From NCBI RefSeq assembly GCF_000631985.1, contig NZ_JFYN01000005.1:232332-296331 (forward strand): a stretch of DNA of 64,000 bases. Reading direction: 5' to 3'. Under the pieces are notes generated by a model. That model did no database searches. It was not told the DNA's origin and saw only the letters and a list, made by a program, of their open reading frames with translations. Shown here in pieces: positions 33,428-41,772 of the stretch; the first letter of the stretch is position 1, and the number at the start of each line of letters is the position of its first letter. The position numbers and the translations under genes are program-made. The DNA comes from Pseudomonas sp. RIT288. GTDB taxonomy: Bacteria > Pseudomonadota > Gammaproteobacteria > Pseudomonadales > Pseudomonadaceae.

Positions 33428-35023
33428 TCACTCCTGCAACAGGGTGCCGGGGTTGAGGCGCCCGGCCGGATCGAAGTGCCTGCTCAGCGCCTGCAAGGTA
33501 TCCATCGCCAGCGCGCCTTTTTCGCGCGGCAGGTACGGCGCGTGATCCTTGCCGACGCCGTGCTGGTGGCTGATGGTGCCGTGGTTGTCGACGATGGTCT
33601 GGCTGGCCGCGTGTTTGAGCGCCTGCCAGCGCGCCAGCGTCGTCGGATAATCCGCCGCCGGGCGAAACACGTAAGTGGTGTAGATGCTCGAACCTTCGCC
33701 GTAGACGTGAGACAGATGGGTGAACACATGCACCCGTTCGCCCTCCGCTGCCAAGGCATCGCGCAGACTGTTTTCGATGAGGTTGAGAAGGTTGTCGACG
33801 TTGCTCCAGTCGGTGGCGGTTTCCAGGGTGTCGACCACGTAACCGGCGTTCCACAGGTTCTCGCGCAGGTAGGGAAAACGGAAGCGGTTCTGCGCCCACT
33901 TCTTGCCAAGCAACGTACCGGTGAACACACCGCCGAAGGCTTTCAGATGCTGGCGCGCCTGGCTCAGCGACAGCGCATTTTGCCGACGATTGCCAGTCAC
34001 GCCGAAGGTCAGCAGGCACTTGCCTTCACCGGCGCCGCGCAGGTTCAGATACTTTTCCAGCCAGGCGATTTGCTGCGGATGCCCGGCCAGCGCCAGTTGG
34101 GTTTCGGTCTCCACCGCGTTCGACAGGCGCAGCATCGACAGCGGCACTCGCGCCTGCGCCAATTGGCGGATCGCTTGCAGCGCTTTGCTCCAGCTCGGCA
34201 GGAACACCCCGTAAAAACGTTCATCAGCCGGCAGCGGGCTGACCCGCACCTTGACCTCGGAAATGATCCCGAAACGGCCCTCGCAACCGAGCACGACTTC
34301 GCGCAGATCAGGCCCCGCCGCCGAGGCTGGAAATGTCGGAATTTCCAACGGCCCGGCGAAGGTTTCCAGGGTCCCGCCGGCGAACAATTGCTCGATGCGC
34401 CCATAGCGCAGCGACTGCTGACCACTGGAGCGACTGGCGACCCAACCGCCCAGCGTCGACAACTCCCACGACTGCGGGAAATGCCCCAGCGTGTAGCCGC
34501 GAGCGCGCAGCTGACTTTCCACCTGCGGGCCACTGGCACCGGGACCGAGCGTCGCCAGTTGGCTCTGTTCGTCGAGGTCGATCAGGCGATTCATCCGCGC
34601 CAGCGACACCGTCACCACCGGCCGCGTCGAATCCGGCGGGTTGATATGCCCGGCCACCGAAGTGCCGCCGCCGTAGGGAATCAGGCACAGATCCTGCTCA
34701 TGGGCCAGCGCCAGCAATTGGCGGATCTGCCCGGCGGTTTCGGGAAACGCCACCGCGTCCGGATAGTTGCCCAGCGCGCCTTCGCGCAGCGCCAGCCAGT
34801 CCGGCAGGCTCTGGCCCCGGGCGTGCAGCAGACGATCATGGGCGTCGACGCTGTACAAGGCGTGCGCCGCCAGCCGCGAAAGCGGCACCCGTGCCAATGC
34901 CGACTCCAGCGTGGCATCGGGCAACACGTGCCCGGCCCCCAGTCGTTCATGGAGAAAACTCGCGCCATGGGCCGGCAGTTCGACCACCGTGGTTGCCTCT
35001 CCCCAGCCGTTCCAGCGTCGCAT
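33428..35023 (-). CDS. Alkyldihydroxyacetonephosphate synthase-like FAD oxidase
   Basis: A 531-residue FAD-binding oxidase related to alkyl-DHAP synthase (AGPS). Signatures: N-terminal RRWNGWG, the FAD loop IPYGGGTSVAGHI (like IPIGGGTSV in AGPS), PQSWELSTLGGWVASRSSGQ, and the active-site GTISHQHGVGKDH with the histidine cluster and Tyr/His region that AGPS uses. AGPS makes the ether bond of ether lipids from acyl-DHAP; bacterial homologues are often of unknown or catabolic function. First gene of the operon with GlpD-like and FGGY kinase, and divergent from the AraC regulator. Confidence 0.85.
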   Translation of the reverse strand: MRRWNGWGEATTVVELPAHGASFLHERLGAGHVLPDATLESALARVPLSRLAAHALYSVDAHDRLLHARGQSLPDWLALREGALGNYPDAVAFPETAGQIRQLLALAHEQDLCLIPYGGGTSVAGHINPPDSTRPVVTVSLARMNRLIDLDEQSQLATLGPGASGPQVESQLRARGYTLGHFPQSWELSTLGGWVASRSSGQQSLRYGRIEQLFAGGTLETFAGPLEIPTFPASAAGPDLREVVLGCEGRFGIISEVKVRVSPLPADERFYGVFLPSWSKALQAIRQLAQARVPLSMLRLSNAVETETQLALAGHPQQIAWLEKYLNLRGAGEGKCLLTFGVTGNRRQNALSLSQARQHLKAFGGVFTGTLLGKKWAQNRFRFPYLRENLWNAGYVVDTLETATDWSNVDNLLNLIENSLRDALAAEGERVHVFTHLSHVYGEGSSIYTTYVFRPAADYPTTLARWQALKHAASQTIVDNHGTISHQHGVGKDHAPYLPREKGALAMDTLQALSRHFDPAGRLNPGTLLQE

Positions 35024-35234
35024 GCGTGTGTCCTTCTTATGCAGTCTGATCAGTGATGTGGCAGGCCTCCATACTAGTCAGCGGCCGAAAAGTGTCACGG
35101 TCGCATCCGGCCAGTTCGAGTAGCCAATTGAGTCAAACGTCGCGCAAGTGCCAGCCATTTACTTTAGTCGGGGTTTCAAATTACCTTTCAGGCATTCATT
35201 CGCTCACGCAGGCCTTGATCAAGGGATTCGGATC

Positions 35235-36251
35235 ATGCAATCGCTCGGCTTCACCTCGGTTCCGCCGCTGCTCAAATACGTGCGCCATGCCGAGCAACTG
35301 GGCATGGCCATCGAGCCGGCGTTGGCGGCAGCCGGATTGCAGGCGCAGCAACTGAGCGACAACAGCCTGCGCCTGCCGGGTGAAACCCATGAGCGCCTGC
35401 TCGACTATTTCTGCGAGCACTCGGGCGATCCGCTGTTTGGTCTCAATGCCGCGAACTTCGTCCTGCCCAATTCCTGGAGCGTGCTCGGTTACATCACCAT
35501 GAACTGCGCGACTCTGGGCGACGCCATGAGCCGGATCATGCCGTTCGAAAAACTGGTGGGCGACATGGGCGTCAGCCGTGCCGAAGTGCAGGACGGCCAC
35601 GTTCACCTGATCTGGACTTGCCGCTACGAGCGTCCGCGGATTCGTCGGCATCTGGTGGAAAACGTCCTCGGCTCCTGGCTGCAATATGCGCGCTGGATCG
35701 CCGACACGCAGATGTCGCCCGCCGCCGTGTGGCTGGAACATCCGTGCCCGACAGACGCCAGCCAGGCGCAATTCGAAGCGTTTTTCGATTGCCCGGTGCT
35801 GTTCGAGCAGGCGTATTCGGCGCTGATCGTGCCTCTGGCGTACCTGCAATTACCGCTGCGCCAGGCCGACGCGCAATTGCTGCGCACCCTGGAAGAACAT
35901 GCGAAGGGGTTGATGGCGACACTGGAGGATGCGTCGCTGGAGCAGCGGGTCAAAAGCATCCTGCGCCAGTTGCTCAAGGAAGGCTTGCCGCGCAAGGAAC
36001 AGGTGGCCGAGCAGCTCGCGGTTTCGGTGCGTACGTTGCAGCGTCAGTTGCATCTGGCGGGGACGTCTTATCAGCAGATTCTGGATGATTTGCGTCAGGA
36101 GCTGGCCGAGCATTATTTGCTCAACAGTACGTTGCCGATTCAGGACATTGCGCAGTATCTGGGGTTTACCGAGCCGCGGTCGTTCCATCGCACGTTCAAG
36201 AGCCGGCGCGGGATGCCGCCGGGGGAGTTTCGGCAGATGCATCGGGGGTGA
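35235..36251 (+). CDS. AraC-family transcriptional regulator (arabinose-binding-type N-terminus)
   Basis: A 338-residue regulator. The start at 35235 (MQSLGFTSVPPLLKYV) has AAGGGA upstream. The N-terminal half matches the Arabinose_bd-type domain of OruR/ArgR-like AraC proteins (GLNAANFVLPNSWSVLGY), and the last 100 residues have two helix-turn-helix units (RKEQVAEQLAVSVRTLQRQL and PIQDIAQYLGFTEPRSFHRT). It is transcribed away from the AGPS/GlpD/kinase operon with a 211-bp shared promoter region, so control of that operon is likely. Confidence 0.9.
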   Translation: MQSLGFTSVPPLLKYVRHAEQLGMAIEPALAAAGLQAQQLSDNSLRLPGETHERLLDYFCEHSGDPLFGLNAANFVLPNSWSVLGYITMNCATLGDAMSRIMPFEKLVGDMGVSRAEVQDGHVHLIWTCRYERPRIRRHLVENVLGSWLQYARWIADTQMSPAAVWLEHPCPTDASQAQFEAFFDCPVLFEQAYSALIVPLAYLQLPLRQADAQLLRTLEEHAKGLMATLEDASLEQRVKSILRQLLKEGLPRKEQVAEQLAVSVRTLQRQLHLAGTSYQQILDDLRQELAEHYLLNSTLPIQDIAQYLGFTEPRSFHRTFKSRRGMPPGEFRQMHRG

Positions 36252-36258
36252 CAGGACT

Positions 36259-36363
36259 GGCGCCATCGCGAGCAGGCTCACTCCTACAGTGAGTCGTGCG
36301 GAACACAAAATCTGCGCTCACTGAAGATCAATTGTAGGAGTGAGCCTGCTCGCGATGGGGCCA
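36259..36363. repeat. Inverted REP pair
   Basis: GGCGCCATCGCGAGCAGGCT at 36259 and AGCCTGCTCGCGATGGGGCC at 36344 form a pair immediately after the AraC gene. Confidence 0.85.
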
Positions 36364-36419
36364 GCCGCCATAACGCAATAAACATTTTTTAGCGCAGATG
36401 TTTAAGGACACTCAGCGTT

Positions 36420-36740
36420 ACGCGAAACCACCCACAAATCCTTGCGCCGCTGCCTACGGCTACGCCAGAATCCGCCGGCTTGTGCGCCTTGGAGGCCGTC
36501 GGTAACTTGAGTCCATCACTGATTTCCAGTGATCGGGTTTAGTAGCCCGAGGTTCTTCCAGGGTGCATTGCACATCAAACAGTCAGGCATTTTCCGCCTG
36601 CACTCTATGGTGGCTGTGCGTAGGGCGCTTTCGAGCGCGCCGGTTTTCCCTGGGTCCCCGGTCTACTAACCTGCGCACAGCTGCCACCTCTTCTTATTAG
36701 TAGAGAAGCGGTGATGGCTCCTACTTCAGGACCCAAAATC
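36420..36740 (+). other. Conserved structured leader of the DUF6124 gene
   Basis: No protein gene is called here. GGTGGCTGTGCG at 36609-36620 pairs with CGCACAGCTGCCACC at 36674-36688 (a 3-nt bulge), enclosing GGGCGCTTTCGAGCGCGCC. Translated fragments (RLRQNPPACAPWRPSV from about 36451; MVAVRRALSSAPVFPGSP from 36607) look like the stop-interrupted Ash-type readings seen in leader/immunity RNA regions of P4-like elements. From memory, very similar DNA precedes DUF3077/DUF6124 genes in pseudomonads. A structured regulatory RNA is the best guess. Confidence 0.45.
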
Positions 36741-37106
36741 ATGTTCAAAGTTACACCCAACCCGCCATCCACCGACGCGGCCTCCCCCTACGAATCCCCC
36801 GATTCAAGGAAATTCCACGAAGCCGCCGAGCGCGCCCTCGACCACTACCTCGGCCCACCGAGGCCCGCCATCATGGCCACCCCATACCAGCCCAATCGTC
36901 TCTACATGGCCAATCCGGCCAGCGGCACCGAACCGTTGCTGGCCGACGCCTGCGAAAGCCTCGGCTCGGCCACCGTGATGCTCAACGACTTTGCCGGCCT
37001 GCTTGAAGGCTCGCACCGCAAGACCCTGCAAGGCATCGCACAAGTGGTGATGGTGGCGGAAATCGCCGTCAATCGGGTGCTGGATCAATTAGTGCCGACC
37101 GAATAA
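36741..37106 (+). CDS. DUF6124 (DUF3077-like) small protein
   Basis: A 121-residue protein starting at MFKVTPNPPSTDAASPYES (AGGA about 10 bp upstream); a start at 36714 is possible. The pattern MFKVTPNPP...SPY.S.DS+K.HEAAERALDHYL is typical of DUF6124 proteins, which occur in many copies in fluorescent pseudomonads. The C-terminal helices (CESLGSATVMLNDFAGLLEG; TLQGIAQVVMVAEIAVNRVL) suggest a small helical bundle. Function is unknown. The unusual structured leader upstream is shared by this gene family. Confidence 0.8.
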   Translation: MFKVTPNPPSTDAASPYESPDSRKFHEAAERALDHYLGPPRPAIMATPYQPNRLYMANPASGTEPLLADACESLGSATVMLNDFAGLLEGSHRKTLQGIAQVVMVAEIAVNRVLDQLVPTE

Positions 37107-37109
37107 CGA

Positions 37110-37154
37110 AAAAGCCCGCGGCCAGACCTTTGTGGTTTGGCAACGGGCTTTTTT
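37110..37154. terminator. Bidirectional terminator
   Basis: AAAGCCCG at 37111 pairs with CGGGCTTT at 37144, with an inner stem GCCAGACC/GGTTTGGC and T-tract. It separates the convergent DUF6124 and VOC genes. Confidence 0.8.
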
Positions 37155-37165
37155 GTCGGCTCGAC

Positions 37166-37534
37166 TCAAACACTGATCGCGTTGGTAAACACCAACCGAT
37201 TACCAAACGGATCAGCAATCGTCATGTCCTGACTGCCCCACGGCATCGCCTGAATCTGTGGGTGCGAGAACTTGTAGTCCTTGGCCAGCAACTGCTGCTG
37301 AAACGCCTCCAGCTCATCGGTCTCGATACGCAATGCCGAGCCCGGCGTCGCATCCCCATGATGCTCGGACAGGTGCAGCACGCACTCACCACGCGACACC
37401 TGCACATACAGCGGGAAGTTCGCTTCGAAACGATGCTGCCAGTCGATCTTGAAGCCGAGGAAGTCGACGTAAAATTCCAACGCCTTGGCTTCATCGAAGA
37501 TCCGCAGGATCGGGGTGGTTTTGCCGAAGCTCAT
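37166..37534 (-). CDS. VOC/glyoxalase-superfamily protein
   Basis: A 122-residue single glyoxalase/bleomycin-resistance-type domain: TTPILRIFDEAKALEFYVDF, CVLHLSEHHGDATPGSALRI, and ADPFGNRLVFTN at the end, with the usual beta-alpha-beta-beta-beta pairs. Metal ligands are plausible (His in LHLSEHH) but not certain. The family includes dioxygenases, isomerases and drug-binding resistance proteins; no specific substrate is indicated. It stands alone between a terminator and a REP pair. Confidence 0.82.
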   Translation of the reverse strand: MSFGKTTPILRIFDEAKALEFYVDFLGFKIDWQHRFEANFPLYVQVSRGECVLHLSEHHGDATPGSALRIETDELEAFQQQLLAKDYKFSHPQIQAMPWGSQDMTIADPFGNRLVFTNAISV

Positions 37535-37640
37535 GGGGTGCTCCCTGACTTGTTTGGCCCAAAAGTGTAGCTGGGCGTGATGTCAGCAATTCGGCTTGGT
37601 TTCGACATTCTTTAATCTCAGAGTGCCACTATGAGACGCA

Positions 37641-37724
37641 GATCAAAAGATCGCGGCCTTCGGCAGCTCCTTCATTGGAATGCGATCTCCTGTAGGAGCT
37701 GCCGCAGGCTGCGATCTTTTGGCG
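37641..37724. repeat. Inverted REP pair (GATCGCAGCC type)
   Basis: GATCAAAAGATCGCGGCCTT at 37641 is followed by the inverse GTAGGAGCTGCCGCAGGCTG at 37692. It lies between the D-aminoacylase and VOC genes. Confidence 0.85.
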
Positions 37725-37733
37725 TCATCACCA

Positions 37734-39191
37734 TCAACGAAAACCTGCGCGCAGATCACCTTCGCGTGCCAGAAACCGCCCTTCCCGGCGACCATTCGCC
37801 TGCCCGTCGCGATAGCTCAACACGCCATTGACCCACACCCCATCAATCCCCTGCGCCGCCCGTTGCGGATCAGTGAAATCCGCCACATCGCGCACCGTCG
37901 CCGGATCGAACAACACCAGATCCGCCCAGTTTCCCTCACGAATCTCACCGCGTTCCTTCAAGCCAAACCGCGCCGCCGACAGGCCGGTCATCTTGTGCAC
38001 GGCGGTGTGCAGCGGAAACAGCCCGACATCGCGACTGAAATGTCCGAGCACTCGTGGGAAAGCGCCCCACAGGCGTGGATGCGGGAACGGGTCTTCCGGC
38101 AGTCCGTCAGACCCGACCATCGACAGCGGATGCGCGAGGATTTTTCGGACGTCCGCCTCGTCCATGCCGTAGTACACCGCGCCCGCCGGTTGCAGGCGTT
38201 TGGCGGCGTCGGGCAGTGGCACATTCCATTCGGCGGCGATGTCGATCAGGTCGCGGCCGCTGACTTCAGGATGCGGCGTCGACCAGGTGATGGTGATGCG
38301 ATGAGCGTCGGTGACTTGCTTCAGATCCAGTGTCGAAGAGCTCGCCGCGTAGGGATAGCAATCGCAGCCCACATGCTGGGTTTTCGCCGCTGCCTCCAGC
38401 GATGCGAGCAACTGCGGACTGCGCCCCCAGTTACCGACACCGGCGCATTTGAGGTGGGAGATGATCACCGGTGACCGCGAGTGACGGCCGATGCTGAACG
38501 CTTCTTCCATCGCCTCCAGCACCGGTTCGAATTCACTGCGCAGGTGGGTGGTGTACACCGCGCCGAATGCGCTCAGTTCTTCGGTCAGTTGCTTCACTTC
38601 GTCGGTGGAGGCGTTGTAGGCGCTGGCGTAGGCCAGGCCTGTGGATAAACCGAGCGCGCCGGCTTCAAGGCTTTCACGCAATTGCTCGCGCATCGCGGCA
38701 ATTTCGTCAGGCGTGGCGGTGCGGAACAGGTCGTCGAGGTGGTTGCTGCGCAGCGCGGTGTGGCCAACCAACGCGGCCACGTTCAACGTGGTGTTCGCCG
38801 CTTCGACGGCGGCGCGGTAATCGCTGAAACGGGGATAAACGAACGCCGCTGCGGTGCCGAGCAGGTTCATCGGGTCCGGCGGATTACCTTGCAAACTGAC
38901 TGGCGAGGCGCTGATCCCACAGTTGCCGACGATCACCGTGGTCACGCCCTGACTGAGCTTGGGCAACATCTCCGGCTGACGGATGACCACGGTGTCGTCG
39001 TGGGTGTGCACGTCGATGAACCCCGGGGCCAGCACGCGGTCGGCGGCGTCGATTTCTTCCGTGGCGCGGGCATCGTGCAAGTCGCCGATACGCTCGATGC
39101 GCCCGTTGAGAATCGCCACATCGGCGCGGTAGCCGGGCGTGTTGCTGCCATCGATGACGGTGGCGTTGCGGATCAGCGTGTCGTACAGCAT
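37734..39191 (-). CDS. N-acyl-D-amino-acid deacylase
   Basis: A 485-residue amidohydrolase of the D-aminoacylase family, which frees D-amino acids from N-acyl forms. Metal-binding HTHDD is near residue 67 (FIDVHTHDD), the family Cys ligand is in IVGNCGISA, and later ligands lie in YTTHLRSEFE, VIISHLKCAG and VGSDGLPEDPFPHPR. The start at 39191 has GGGAG upstream. The gene follows an RpiR regulator by one base and a GntP permease, forming a three-gene operon for uptake and hydrolysis of an N-acyl-D-amino acid or similar compound. Confidence 0.9.
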   Translation of the reverse strand: MLYDTLIRNATVIDGSNTPGYRADVAILNGRIERIGDLHDARATEEIDAADRVLAPGFIDVHTHDDTVVIRQPEMLPKLSQGVTTVIVGNCGISASPVSLQGNPPDPMNLLGTAAAFVYPRFSDYRAAVEAANTTLNVAALVGHTALRSNHLDDLFRTATPDEIAAMREQLRESLEAGALGLSTGLAYASAYNASTDEVKQLTEELSAFGAVYTTHLRSEFEPVLEAMEEAFSIGRHSRSPVIISHLKCAGVGNWGRSPQLLASLEAAAKTQHVGCDCYPYAASSSTLDLKQVTDAHRITITWSTPHPEVSGRDLIDIAAEWNVPLPDAAKRLQPAGAVYYGMDEADVRKILAHPLSMVGSDGLPEDPFPHPRLWGAFPRVLGHFSRDVGLFPLHTAVHKMTGLSAARFGLKERGEIREGNWADLVLFDPATVRDVADFTDPQRAAQGIDGVWVNGVLSYRDGQANGRREGRFLAREGDLRAGFR

Positions 39192-39192
39192 C

Positions 39193-40053
39193 TCAGTCTC
39201 CCAGCGGCAGGTGATCGTCACCGCCACGGTATTCGTCGAGGGCGAGTTTGATCCGCCGCAGACGCTCTTGATTGTCTTCAGGATTGGCCAGCGCCAGCTC
39301 GGTCGCAAGCACATCGATGGCGAGCAACATGCCGTAGCGCGCCGCCGTCGGTTTGTAGATGAACGAAGTTTCCGCGCCTTGCAGCGGCAGAACGATGTCG
39401 GCCAATTCGGCCAGCGGCGAGTCGGCGCGGGTGATGGCCAGAATGCGCGCGCCATAGTTGCGCGCCAGTTCGACGGTTTCCAAAAGCTCCGGGGTGATGC
39501 CGGTCAGCGAGCAGACGATCAGCGCTTGCTCGGCACTGAGGCTGGCGGCGGTGACGCGCATCATCACCGCGTCGTGGCACACCGCAATCGGGTAGCCGAG
39601 GCGCACCAGGCGCACCTGCAACTCGTCGCTGCACAGGGTCGAGCAACCGCCCATGCCGAACGCATGAATCATCCGTGCCTGACCGAGCATTTTTACCGCA
39701 TCGGCGAAGCGCGATTCGTCAAACCCGGCCAGATGCTGGCGCAGCGTGGTTTCGATGTCGCCGACAATCTGCCCGTAGAACGCCGACTGCTCGGGCGTGC
39801 CCGCCGGGTCGAGAAAGCGGCTGCCAACGCCGCTGGCCTGAGCCAGTTGCAGGCGCAGATCACGCAGGTCGCGGCAGCCCACCGTGCGGGCGAAACGCGA
39901 CAGCGTGGCGGTGCTGACCTCGGCCCGTTGCGCCAGTTCTTCGAGGCTGGCGGAGGCGGCAAAACCGACGTCGTCGAGCATCAGCCGGGCGATGCGGCCC
40001 TCGCCCGCGCTGAAGGAGTCCTGACGGGCGCGGATCTGATAAAGGATGTCCAT
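39193..40053 (-). CDS. MurR/RpiR-family transcriptional regulator
   Basis: A 286-residue regulator with an N-terminal RpiR helix-turn-helix (ASLEELAQRAEVSTATLSRF) and a C-terminal SIS sugar-phosphate-binding domain (MIHAFGMGGCSTLCSDEL; ALIVCSLTGITPELLETVEL). It lies between the GntP permease and D-aminoacylase genes in one operon and most likely controls it. The SIS domain usually binds a phosphosugar; with a D-aminoacylase partner, an amino-sugar or acyl-amino acid effector is possible. Confidence 0.9.
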   Translation of the reverse strand: MDILYQIRARQDSFSAGEGRIARLMLDDVGFAASASLEELAQRAEVSTATLSRFARTVGCRDLRDLRLQLAQASGVGSRFLDPAGTPEQSAFYGQIVGDIETTLRQHLAGFDESRFADAVKMLGQARMIHAFGMGGCSTLCSDELQVRLVRLGYPIAVCHDAVMMRVTAASLSAEQALIVCSLTGITPELLETVELARNYGARILAITRADSPLAELADIVLPLQGAETSFIYKPTAARYGMLLAIDVLATELALANPEDNQERLRRIKLALDEYRGGDDHLPLGD

Positions 40054-40068
40054 GGCGGCTGGCTCCGG

Positions 40069-41418
40069 TTACAGCAAATAAGAAAGACCGACGGTCAGAC
40101 CGAAAGCGACCAGCGAGATCAGGGTCTCAAGCACGGTCCAGGTCTTGAACGTCTGCGCGACCGTCATGTTGAAGTATTCCTTGATCAACCAGAAGCCGCC
40201 GTCATTGACGTGGGAAAAGATCACCGAGCCGGCGCCGGTCGCCAGCACCAGCAATTCCGGGTGTGGATAACCCAGGCCGATGGCTACCGGCGCAACCACG
40301 CCGGACGCGGTGGTCATCGCGACGGTGGCCGAGCCGGTGGCCACCCGCATCAACGCGGCGAACAGCCAGCCCATGATCAGCGGCGACAGGTGAAATTCGT
40401 GGGCCAGACCGACGATCTGATCGGTGACCCCGGCGTCCACCAGAATCCGGTTCAGACCACCGCCGGCGCCGACCAGCAAGGTGATACTGGCGGTCGGTGC
40501 CAGGCACTCGTTGGTAAATTTGAGGATCGATTCACGATTGAAACCCTGGGCGATGCCCAACGTCCAGAAGCTCAGCAAGGTCGCCAGCAACAGCGCAATC
40601 ACCGAGTTACCGATGAACAACAGGAACTGGTTGAACCCACTGCCCGGCGTGGAAATCAGATTGGCCCAGCCACCGATCAGCATCAGCACCACCGGCAACA
40701 GAATGGTCGCCATGGTGATGCCGAAACCCGGCAGCTTGTCGCGCGGTTCGCGGTCGAGAAATTGTTTTTCCAGCGGGTTATCCGCCGGCAACTGAATGCG
40801 CGGCACGATGAATTTGGCGTACAGCGGGCCGGCGATGATTGCGGTGGGAATACCGATGGCAATCGCATACAGCAAGGTCTGCCCGACCGAGGCCTGATAC
40901 GCCTGCACCGCGAGCATCGCCGCCGGGTGCGGCGGCACCAGCGCATGCACCACCGACAGGCCGGCGACCATCGGCAAGCCGACCATCAGAATCGACACGC
41001 CCACACGCCGCGCCACGGTGAAGGCGATGGGTACCAGCAACACAAAACCAACTTCGAAGAACAGCGGCAGCCCCACCAGAAACGCGATGCAGACCATCGC
41101 CCAGTGCGCATTCTTCTCGCCGAATTTCTCGATCAAGGTGCGGGCCATCTGCTCCGCGCCGCCGGACTCGGCCATCATCTTGCCAAGCATCGTCCCCAGC
41201 GCCACCACCAGCGCAATATGCCCCAGTGTCTTGCCCACCCCGGCCTCATACGCCCCCACCACGCCCGACGGCGGCATCCCCGCCACCAGCGCCAGACCAA
41301 TGGAAATCAGGGTGATGACAATGAACGGATTGAGCCGGTAACGCGCGATCAGCACGATCAAGGCGATGATGGCGACGGCGGCATACATCAGCAGCCAATA
41401 GCCGAAGGAAGGCGTCAT
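40069..41418 (-). CDS. GntP-family permease
   Basis: A 449-residue transporter of the gluconate:proton symporter (GntP) family with about twelve hydrophobic segments. Family signatures include LALVAGMPPSGVVGAYEAGV, HALVPPHPAAMLAV and HVNDGGFWLIKEYF. The start at 41418 has GAGGAG upstream. First gene of the operon with RpiR and D-aminoacylase genes, so the cargo is probably an N-acyl-D-amino acid or a related acid rather than gluconate. Confidence 0.9.
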   Translation of the reverse strand: MTPSFGYWLLMYAAVAIIALIVLIARYRLNPFIVITLISIGLALVAGMPPSGVVGAYEAGVGKTLGHIALVVALGTMLGKMMAESGGAEQMARTLIEKFGEKNAHWAMVCIAFLVGLPLFFEVGFVLLVPIAFTVARRVGVSILMVGLPMVAGLSVVHALVPPHPAAMLAVQAYQASVGQTLLYAIAIGIPTAIIAGPLYAKFIVPRIQLPADNPLEKQFLDREPRDKLPGFGITMATILLPVVLMLIGGWANLISTPGSGFNQFLLFIGNSVIALLLATLLSFWTLGIAQGFNRESILKFTNECLAPTASITLLVGAGGGLNRILVDAGVTDQIVGLAHEFHLSPLIMGWLFAALMRVATGSATVAMTTASGVVAPVAIGLGYPHPELLVLATGAGSVIFSHVNDGGFWLIKEYFNMTVAQTFKTWTVLETLISLVAFGLTVGLSYLL

Positions 41419-41497
41419 GCGGTACTCCTCGGAAGGGTCACGTTCGAATGGGTTGTGAAACTCATAAATCATTTCGAGATCGAGTTTTCAAACCGCA

Positions 41498-41512
41498 TGA
41501 AAGTAATTTTCG
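41498..41512. promoter_or_regulatory. Candidate RpiR operator
   Basis: TGAAAGTAATTTTCG contains GAAA-N5-TTTC about 80 bp upstream of the GntP start. RpiR-type regulators bind such A/T-rich palindromes. The assignment to the operon's regulator is a guess. Confidence 0.3.
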
Positions 41513-41607
41513 TGGAGAGGTAAGGCGTGTCGCTGCTGGATATGTCTTGTCGCGATTAATGAAAATCACGGGGCGGGATTTACACGGCTCTCGCGCAAAC
41601 CCAAAGC

Positions 41608-41752
41608 CCTGCAGGAGTGAGCCTGCTCGCGATAGTGGTGTGTCAAAACACGATTGTTTGACTGACACGCCGTTATCGCGAGCAGGCTCACTCCTACAGT
41701 TTGATTGCATTCCGTCAGTCAGAATGTGGGAGCGAGCCTGCTCGCGAAAGGC
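41608..41752. repeat. Cluster of three REP units
   Basis: GAGTGAGCCTGCTCGCGATA at 41614, its inverse at about 41674-41699, and a third diverged unit (GGGAGCGAGCCTGCTCGCGA at 41728) lie between the GntP operon and the epimerase gene. Confidence 0.85.
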
Positions 41753-41772
41753 TTGATGCGGTGCAGCAGGAT

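Noticed and set aside
33476..35056. A 526-codon plus-strand open frame opposite the AGPS-like gene
   Set aside because: No ribosome site or domain; the minus strand has FAD-oxidase motifs throughout.
39139..41523. A 794-codon plus-strand open frame across the GntP and RpiR genes
   Set aside because: Arg/Gln/His-rich translation with no domain, opposite two well-recognised genes in another frame.
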